The translations under genes were made by a program, and so were the position numbers. From assembly GCA_005503055.1 (NCBI GenBank), contig SCOX01000008.1, forward strand, positions 169,756 through 233,755: 64,000 nt of DNA. Reading direction: 5' to 3'. The stretch comes from Lysobacteraceae bacterium P. Lineage in GTDB: Bacteria; Pseudomonadota; Gammaproteobacteria; Xanthomonadales; Xanthomonadaceae. Below the pieces are notes generated by a model, which saw nothing but the letters and a program-made list of their open reading frames with translations, was not told where the DNA came from and did no database searches. This document shows, piece after piece, positions 59,277-64,000 of the stretch (the first letter of the stretch is position 1; every line of letters begins with the position of its first letter).

Positions 59277-60140
59277 ATGAACACGCGCCTGCTTCGACTG
59301 CCATTGACCCTGATGCTCGCCCTTGGCGTGGCTTCGGGCGTTCATGCGCAGGCGGCCAGCAAGCGCACGGCGCCGGACACCACCTACCTGCCGGTCTGGA
59401 ACCAGACCAGCGGCAAGCTGGAATACCTCCTGCAGCTCGAACCCACCGGCGCACCTGTCGCCGGGGCCCGTTGGCGCGTGGGCAGCAACACGCTCGATGC
59501 GGCGTTCGGCCTGGAAGCCGGCGATACCCTCGGCCTGGTCTGCGACCGCAAGACCGGCTTGGCGGGCGCCATCGGCAACCTCGCCAACCATTGCATGCTC
59601 GCTTCGATGGACGAGGACGACCATGTGGACGCACGCCAGGGCACGCTCGGCGCCAGCCTCAGCCGCGCCGGCGGCAAGGTCGGCATGGCCTTCGGCACCG
59701 GTCGGGACACCCTGCCCGCCTGGCTCAGCCCGAACTCGAAGTTCAGCAAGGTCGACCAGAACACACTGACCGTTTACGGACAGAAGAACATCGGCCGCGA
59801 GGCCACGGTGTCCATCGGCGGCACCTGGGCACGCGCCAAGTTGATCCCCGCCGGCGAGATGCCCGCGCTGGCCGATCGCTGGAGCACCCGAAGCCTCACC
59901 GTCGGCGCCGGCATGGGCAATTTCAGCGCCAACATCGTCGGCCGCGTGGTCGACACCCCTGGCGAACCCGGGCAGTGGGAAGGACTGGGCGTCGGCCTGA
60001 CCTGGCGCACGCCGTGGAGCGGCCAGCTCACCGTGGGCGCGGAAAACGTCGTCACCCGCGGCAAGAATCCGTTCGCGCCAGATAACGGCGACACCGACGA
60101 GGGCACCGTGCCCTACGTCCGCTACGAGCAGGATCTGTGA
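59277..60140 (+). CDS. Uncharacterised exported protein, probably outer-membrane beta-structure
   Basis: 287 residues. Signal peptide MNTRLLRLPLTLMLALGVASG with cut after VHAQA. The mature part is rich in short amphipathic strands (KLEYLLQLEPTGAPVAGARWRVG, ATVSIGGTWARAKLI, SANIVGRVVDTPG, GLGVGLTWRTPWSGQLTVGAENVV) and ends VRYEQDL. It has two cysteines (CDRKTGLAGAIGNLANHC). The pattern suggests a small barrel or outer-membrane-associated protein. I do not recognise the family. No Shine-Dalgarno is near the ATG, though AGGAG lies 40 bases upstream. Confidence 0.75.
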   Translation: MNTRLLRLPLTLMLALGVASGVHAQAASKRTAPDTTYLPVWNQTSGKLEYLLQLEPTGAPVAGARWRVGSNTLDAAFGLEAGDTLGLVCDRKTGLAGAIGNLANHCMLASMDEDDHVDARQGTLGASLSRAGGKVGMAFGTGRDTLPAWLSPNSKFSKVDQNTLTVYGQKNIGREATVSIGGTWARAKLIPAGEMPALADRWSTRSLTVGAGMGNFSANIVGRVVDTPGEPGQWEGLGVGLTWRTPWSGQLTVGAENVVTRGKNPFAPDNGDTDEGTVPYVRYEQDL

Positions 60141-60309
60141 CGCTCCCGCGCGACTGAGGTCGCGCAATCCCTTGAACGCAAAGGCCGGACGCGGAATTTC
60201 TGCGGCCGTCGCTGCCGTTTGGGCACACCCCTTGCACAGCGCGCCGCTTCCCTAGGGCGATACCCAGGCGTACGGCGTTCACATGTTCGAAACTGTGTAT
60301 TAACGACAC

Positions 60310-60423
60310 TTTCACTTCTCGCTCAACGTGGTTAGGATCGGACCGCCTTGCCGTTTTTGGCGTCTGTCTTGTCGCTACCGGCCAGGTCCCATGGGATCCA
60401 CCGACTCACGCTTGGAGAGAGAG
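60310..60423 (+). promoter_or_regulatory. TonB-receptor promoter and leader, copy 1
   Basis: TTTCACTT (60310-60317), 12 bases, GGTTAGGATCGG (60330-60341), then GCCTTGCCGTTTTTGGCGTC (from 60345), and GGAGAGAGAG before ATG 60424. TTTCAC and TAGGAT sit 17 bases apart, a sigma70 arrangement. The same modules with the same spacing precede the next receptor gene at 63759. Confidence 0.75.
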
Positions 60424-63411
60424 ATGAACTTGAAGACCACCCCGCTCCGCGACGCGATCGTCTATTCGCTCGCGGTCGGCACTACCGCCCTGGCCGGCAC
60501 GGCCATGGCGCAGGAACAGCAGCAGACGACGACCACCCTCGATCGCATCGAGGTGACCGGTTCGCGCATCCGTCAGGTCGACATCGAGACCGAAGCACCG
60601 GTTCTCACCATCAGCCGCGCCGACATCGAACAGCAGGGCTTCCAGTCGGTCGCCGACATCCTGCAGAACATCTCCGCCGTTGGCGCACCGGCGATCAGCC
60701 GTGCATCGCCGCTGTCGGCCGGTGAAAACGTCGGTGGCCAGTTCATCAGCATGCGCAACCTGGGTACCCAGCGCACGCTGATCCTGGTCAACGGCAAGCG
60801 TCTGGGCATCAGCACCAGCGGCCTGCAGGACGTCTCGCTCATCCCGACCGTCGCGGTCGAGCGCGTCGAAGTCCTGAAGGACGGCGCCTCCTCGATCTAT
60901 GGCTCCGACGCCATCGCCGGCGTGGTGAACATCATCACCCGTTCGAACTTCGAAGGCGCCACGGTCGACGCCTACTACGGCCAGTACAGCCAGGGCGACG
61001 GCGAGACCACGCGCGCTTCGGGCATCCTCGGCTTCACCGGTGACCGCGGTTCGATCACGGCCGCCGTCGAGTACCGCAAGGAAGAGGAAGTCTTCGCCCG
61101 CGATCGCGAGTACAGCGCGTACCCGCAGGGCTACAACCACCCGACCCGCGGCTGGACCACGGCATCGCAGTGGGGCCAGATCACCGACACGCGCAGCGCC
61201 ACGTCGAACCCGTTCGGCGTCGGCAACCTCGTGCTCAACCAGGGTGCGGACTGGCGCAACATCGCCAACTACCACGCCCAGAACACCAACACCGGCACGA
61301 CCGCGGCCGATCCGAACGGTTCGACCCTCGACAAGAGCAACACCAACCAGCAGACGCACCTGCGCACGCCGCTGGAAAGCCGCTCGCTGTTCGTCAACGG
61401 TCTGTTCGACATCACCGAGAACATCCGCTTCCGCGGCGATGTGCTCTACACCGATCGCGATGCCGAGCGTCAGGTTGCCGGTTATCCGTTCCAGAGCGCC
61501 TCGGCCGGCGTCGTGCCGGGCGGCTTCAAGATGTCGCGCGACAGCTACTACAACCCGGTCGGCGTCAAGCAGGGTTACGCCAACCCGCACGACGTGAACT
61601 TCACCCGCCGTACGTGGGAAGTGCCGCGCGTCGATAGCCCGTCGTCCACGACGTGGCGTTTCAGCGCGGCCGTGGAAGGCAGCTTCGACGTCTCCGATCG
61701 CATCTTCGATTGGGACGTCAACTACCTCTACAACAACAACAAGGTCCACCAGGAAAACTACGGCAACCTCAACATCGAGCGCGCCAAGCAGTCGACCGGT
61801 GCCTCGTTCCTGGATACCGACGGCGTGGTCAAGTGCGGTGCGCCGGGCGCGGTCATTCTCGGCTGCGTGCCGTGGAATCCCTTCATCCCGTACGGTCGCG
61901 TCGGCGACGGCGGCCTGACGGGCAACCAGCCCCTGCAGGACTGGCTGTTCCAGCGCCTGAATTCGTCGGGCGAGACCTCGACCACGGTGTACGCGGCCAA
62001 CCTGAGCGGTTCGCTGGCGACGCTGCCGGCCGGTGACCTCGGCGTTGCCGTCGGTGTCGAAAACCGCAAGGAAGAAGGCCGCTTCATCCCGGACGCACAG
62101 GCCGTGACGGGCAACTCCACCACGCTGGCAAGCGGCCCGACGCAGGGCAGCTACACCGTGGACGAGGTGTACGCCGAACTGTTCATCCCGGTGCTGGCCG
62201 ACCTGCCGGGTGCGAAGGAGCTGAGCTTCAGCATCGCCACCCGTTACTCGGACTACGACACCTTCGGCGACACGGTCAACAGCAAGTTCGGCTTCAAGTG
62301 GAAGCCGCTCGACTCGCTGCTGTTCCGCGGCACGTACGCTGAGGGCTTCCGCGCTCCGACCATCGCCGACCTGTACGGCGGCGGTTCGCAGACCTTCTCG
62401 TTCTTCACGGATCCGTGCGACACGAACTTCGGCACCGCAGGCTCGAACGCGGCTGTCCGCGCGTCGTGCGCTGGTGGCGCAGGCGTCCCGGGCGTCCCGA
62501 ACCCGGCAACCTTCCGCCAGCTGGCGCAGGGCTTCGTCGTGGCCGGTGCACCCAACTCGCAGACGCCGGTGGCGTTCTTCTCGGGTGCCAACCCGAACCT
62601 GATCCCGGAAACCTCCGAGTCCAAGACCCTGGGACTGGTGTGGAGCCCGGAGTTCGTGGAAGGCCTGAACGTCAGCCTCGACTGGTGGAACATCCGCATC
62701 GACGACACCATCGTCGCCGACTCGCCGACGCAGATCCTCAACGACTGCTACATCCAGAACGATCCGGCCCGCTGCGCACTGTTCACGCGTGACGCGACGC
62801 TGGGCTACGTCAACAACCTTGCCTTCGCCAGCATCAATGCCGGTTACCGCGAAGCCGAAGGTTGGGACATGGACCTGAGCTACCGTCTGCCGACGCAGAG
62901 CTGGGGTAACTTCAACCTGTCCTGGCAGACGACCTACACCACCAAGGACGAAATCAAGACCGACACGAACCCGACCACCAAGGCGCAGCAGCTCGTCGGC
63001 TACGCGACCTCGCCGGGCTTCGTGGGCACCTTCCGCGTGCGTTCGAACACGAGCCTGACGTGGGATCTGGGTTCGTGGGGCGCGACGTGGGGCATGCGCT
63101 ACTACTCGGGCATGAAGGAAACCTGCCTCTCCAACGCGCTGTTCCCGTGGGAGTGCTCGGATCCGGACTTCGCAACGGCCAATCCGAACCCGGCCCAGGC
63201 ACGTCCGATCAACGAGCTCGGCTCCAACACCTTCCACGATCTGGAATTCCGCTGGAAGGCGCCGTGGAACGCGACCGTCGCAATCGGTGCGAACAACGTG
63301 TTCGACCACGAGGGCCAGGTCGTGTACAGCCAGCCGAACGCGAACGTGTCCTACCAGGGCCAGTTCGACATCGGTCGTTTCATCTACATGAAGTACCAGC
63401 AGCGCTTCTGA
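60424..63411 (+). CDS. TonB-dependent outer-membrane receptor
   Basis: 995 residues. Signal peptide ends in GTAMAQ, then a linker and the plug domain (TLDRIEVTGSRIRQVDIETE, GGQFISMRNLGTQRTLILVNGKRLG, VEVLKDGASSIYGSDAIAGVVNII). The rest is a 22-strand-type barrel with receptor motifs (YAEGFRAPTIADLYGG, NPNLIPETSESKTLGLVWSP) ending in YMKYQQRF, the C-terminal Phe needed for BAM insertion. The ligand is unknown. An in-frame ATG lies 33 bases upstream, but GGAGAG before 60424 decides the start. A paralogue follows. Confidence 0.94.
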   Translation: MNLKTTPLRDAIVYSLAVGTTALAGTAMAQEQQQTTTTLDRIEVTGSRIRQVDIETEAPVLTISRADIEQQGFQSVADILQNISAVGAPAISRASPLSAGENVGGQFISMRNLGTQRTLILVNGKRLGISTSGLQDVSLIPTVAVERVEVLKDGASSIYGSDAIAGVVNIITRSNFEGATVDAYYGQYSQGDGETTRASGILGFTGDRGSITAAVEYRKEEEVFARDREYSAYPQGYNHPTRGWTTASQWGQITDTRSATSNPFGVGNLVLNQGADWRNIANYHAQNTNTGTTAADPNGSTLDKSNTNQQTHLRTPLESRSLFVNGLFDITENIRFRGDVLYTDRDAERQVAGYPFQSASAGVVPGGFKMSRDSYYNPVGVKQGYANPHDVNFTRRTWEVPRVDSPSSTTWRFSAAVEGSFDVSDRIFDWDVNYLYNNNKVHQENYGNLNIERAKQSTGASFLDTDGVVKCGAPGAVILGCVPWNPFIPYGRVGDGGLTGNQPLQDWLFQRLNSSGETSTTVYAANLSGSLATLPAGDLGVAVGVENRKEEGRFIPDAQAVTGNSTTLASGPTQGSYTVDEVYAELFIPVLADLPGAKELSFSIATRYSDYDTFGDTVNSKFGFKWKPLDSLLFRGTYAEGFRAPTIADLYGGGSQTFSFFTDPCDTNFGTAGSNAAVRASCAGGAGVPGVPNPATFRQLAQGFVVAGAPNSQTPVAFFSGANPNLIPETSESKTLGLVWSPEFVEGLNVSLDWWNIRIDDTIVADSPTQILNDCYIQNDPARCALFTRDATLGYVNNLAFASINAGYREAEGWDMDLSYRLPTQSWGNFNLSWQTTYTTKDEIKTDTNPTTKAQQLVGYATSPGFVGTFRVRSNTSLTWDLGSWGATWGMRYYSGMKETCLSNALFPWECSDPDFATANPNPAQARPINELGSNTFHDLEFRWKAPWNATVAIGANNVFDHEGQVVYSQPNANVSYQGQFDIGRFIYMKYQQRF

Positions 63412-63433
63412 TCCGCTCGCGCGGAGCAACTCG

Positions 63434-63462
63434 AGCGGCCCCGAAAGGGGCCGCTTTTTTTT
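63434..63462 (+). terminator. Rho-independent terminator of the first TonB receptor
   Basis: Perfect 9-bp stem AGCGGCCCC/GGGGCCGCT with a GAAA loop (63434-63455) and a T8 run. Confidence 0.95.
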
Positions 63463-63643
63463 GGCTCGCGCCAGCGCTTGAGCCGAAGCAGGCCAGGCTG
63501 CGTCCACCCGAACATTCCGTGCGCGGTGGATGCCCGGTCGAAACAGGCGGCCCCTCCGACCGGCCCGAATGAAGCCCCTAGCACGTGCCCATTCAGCTGT
63601 CTCCCCTTTTTGTCACGATCCGATAACCGGTCGTTAACATACC

Positions 63644-63758
63644 TTTCACTTTTCTGATGGCGAGGTTAGGATCGGGTTAAGCCTTGCCGTTTTTGGCGTC
63701 TTCTTTGACTCCGTCGGCGGGCCCCATGGGAAGTACCACCCTGTTTTCGGAGAGAGAG
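63644..63758 (+). promoter_or_regulatory. TonB-receptor promoter and leader, copy 2
   Basis: TTTCACTT (63644-63651), 12 bases, GGTTAGGATCGG (63664-63675), GCCTTGCCGTTTTTGGCGTC (63681-63700) and GGAGAGAGAG before ATG 63759. Module order and the 12-base spacer equal copy 1; intervening bases differ. The rest of the 63463-63643 gap shows no gene. Confidence 0.75.
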
Positions 63759-64000
63759 ATGACCTTGAAGACCACCCAGCTCCGCGACGCGATCACTTTC
63801 GCGCTCGCAGTGGGCACCACCGCCGCTGCTGGCACCGGCATCGCCGTCGCCCAGGAAGGCGAGCAGCAGGCCACGACCCTCGATCGCATCGAGGTGACCG
63901 GTTCGCGCATCAAGCGCGCCGACATCGAAACGTCCCAGCCGATCTTCTCGCTGAGCCGCGATGACATCACGGCGCAGGGCCTGACCTCCGTCGGCGACGT
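63759..64000 (+). CDS. TonB-dependent receptor, 3' truncated by window end
   Basis: Only the first 80 codons are present. Signal peptide MTLKTTQLRDAITFALAVGT with cleavage after AVAQ, then TLDRIEVTGSRIKRADIETSQPIF, the same plug start as the upstream receptor. The signal region MxLKTTxLRDAI is shared with copy 1, so the two genes are tandem paralogues. The terminator at 63434 separates them, and each has its own promoter. Confidence 0.92.
   Translation, partial: MTLKTTQLRDAITFALAVGTTAAAGTGIAVAQEGEQQATTLDRIEVTGSRIKRADIETSQPIFSLSRDDITAQGLTSVGD

Noticed and set aside
60391..60423. Upstream in-frame ATG (CCCATGGGA) before both TonB receptors, at 60391 and 63726
   Set aside because: In both genes the purine-rich GGAGAGAGAG site serves the later ATG, which begins a standard signal peptide. 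The in-frame 33-base distance in both remains a curiosity.

Overview
The window is high-GC DNA from a gammaproteobacterium that looks like a member of the Xanthomonadaceae, most probably Lysobacter or a close relative. The reasons are the gene orders ptsI-mgtE, pilT-pilU-yggS-proC and pyrB-ruvX-yqgE, an AAC(6')-Iz-like acetyltransferase, a secreted GH18 chitinase preceded by a LacI-type GlcNAc operator, tandem TonB-dependent receptors, and dRS3-like GGATCCCGGCCTTCGCCGGGATGAC repeats. It is ordinary chromosome: I see no transposase, integrase, phage gene, tRNA, rRNA or CRISPR array.

Layout. 1-2.9 kb: 3' part of PTS enzyme I, then the magnesium transporter mgtE. 2.9-11 kb: secreted or lipoprotein hydrolases, the overlapping pyrB/ruvX/yqgE operon, an M49-type peptidase with tag, and two tandem DUF1254/DUF1214 lipoproteins. 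11-17.6 kb: twitching-motility ATPases pilU/pilT, then yggS, proC and a DUF4426 lipoprotein, then a minus-strand group of pdxH, an AAC(6')-like acetyltransferase and a BtuF-like protein. 17.6-22 kb: glycerate-kinase-like gene, aroK-aroB, a WGR-like small protein and hemE. 22-25.5 kb: a large hybrid sensor kinase with a periplasmic propeller. 25.7-27.6 kb: an overlapping YceI / cytochrome b561 / YceI operon. 28-38 kb: a glutaredoxin-like protein, L-serine deaminase, an MHYT-PAS-GGDEF-EAL protein, and a Tat-exported molybdenum hydroxylase with FeS and tri-heme cytochrome subunits. 38-45 kb: chitinase, a lone winged-helix regulator, and the metX-metB-hom operon under a SAM-I riboswitch. 45-51.5 kb: propeller lipoprotein, M23 peptidase, HDOD protein, prfC. 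51.5-59 kb: dioxygenase and sulfotransferase pair, hemolysin III, AsmA, CBS protein, glycosyltransferase, mtgA and hslO. 59-64 kb: a putative outer-membrane protein and two TonB-dependent receptors, the second cut by the window end.

The most distinctive material is non-coding. Four near-full copies and one partial copy of a structured element of about 500 bp, carrying a series of conserved hairpins, lie between genes and all point the same way. A 16-unit array of alternating 21/22-bp repeats sits just upstream of the prfC promoter. Three small elements have GGGATTC-heptad arms facing each other, and one of these supplies the 3' end of yggS and the 5' end of proC. The two TonB-receptor genes share a promoter and leader of constant geometry. 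Other regulatory elements include a SAM-I riboswitch with a plausible competing helix, a perfect 14-bp palindrome upstream of the chitinase, a 24-bp perfect palindrome just before asmA, and a sigma32-like promoter for hslO.
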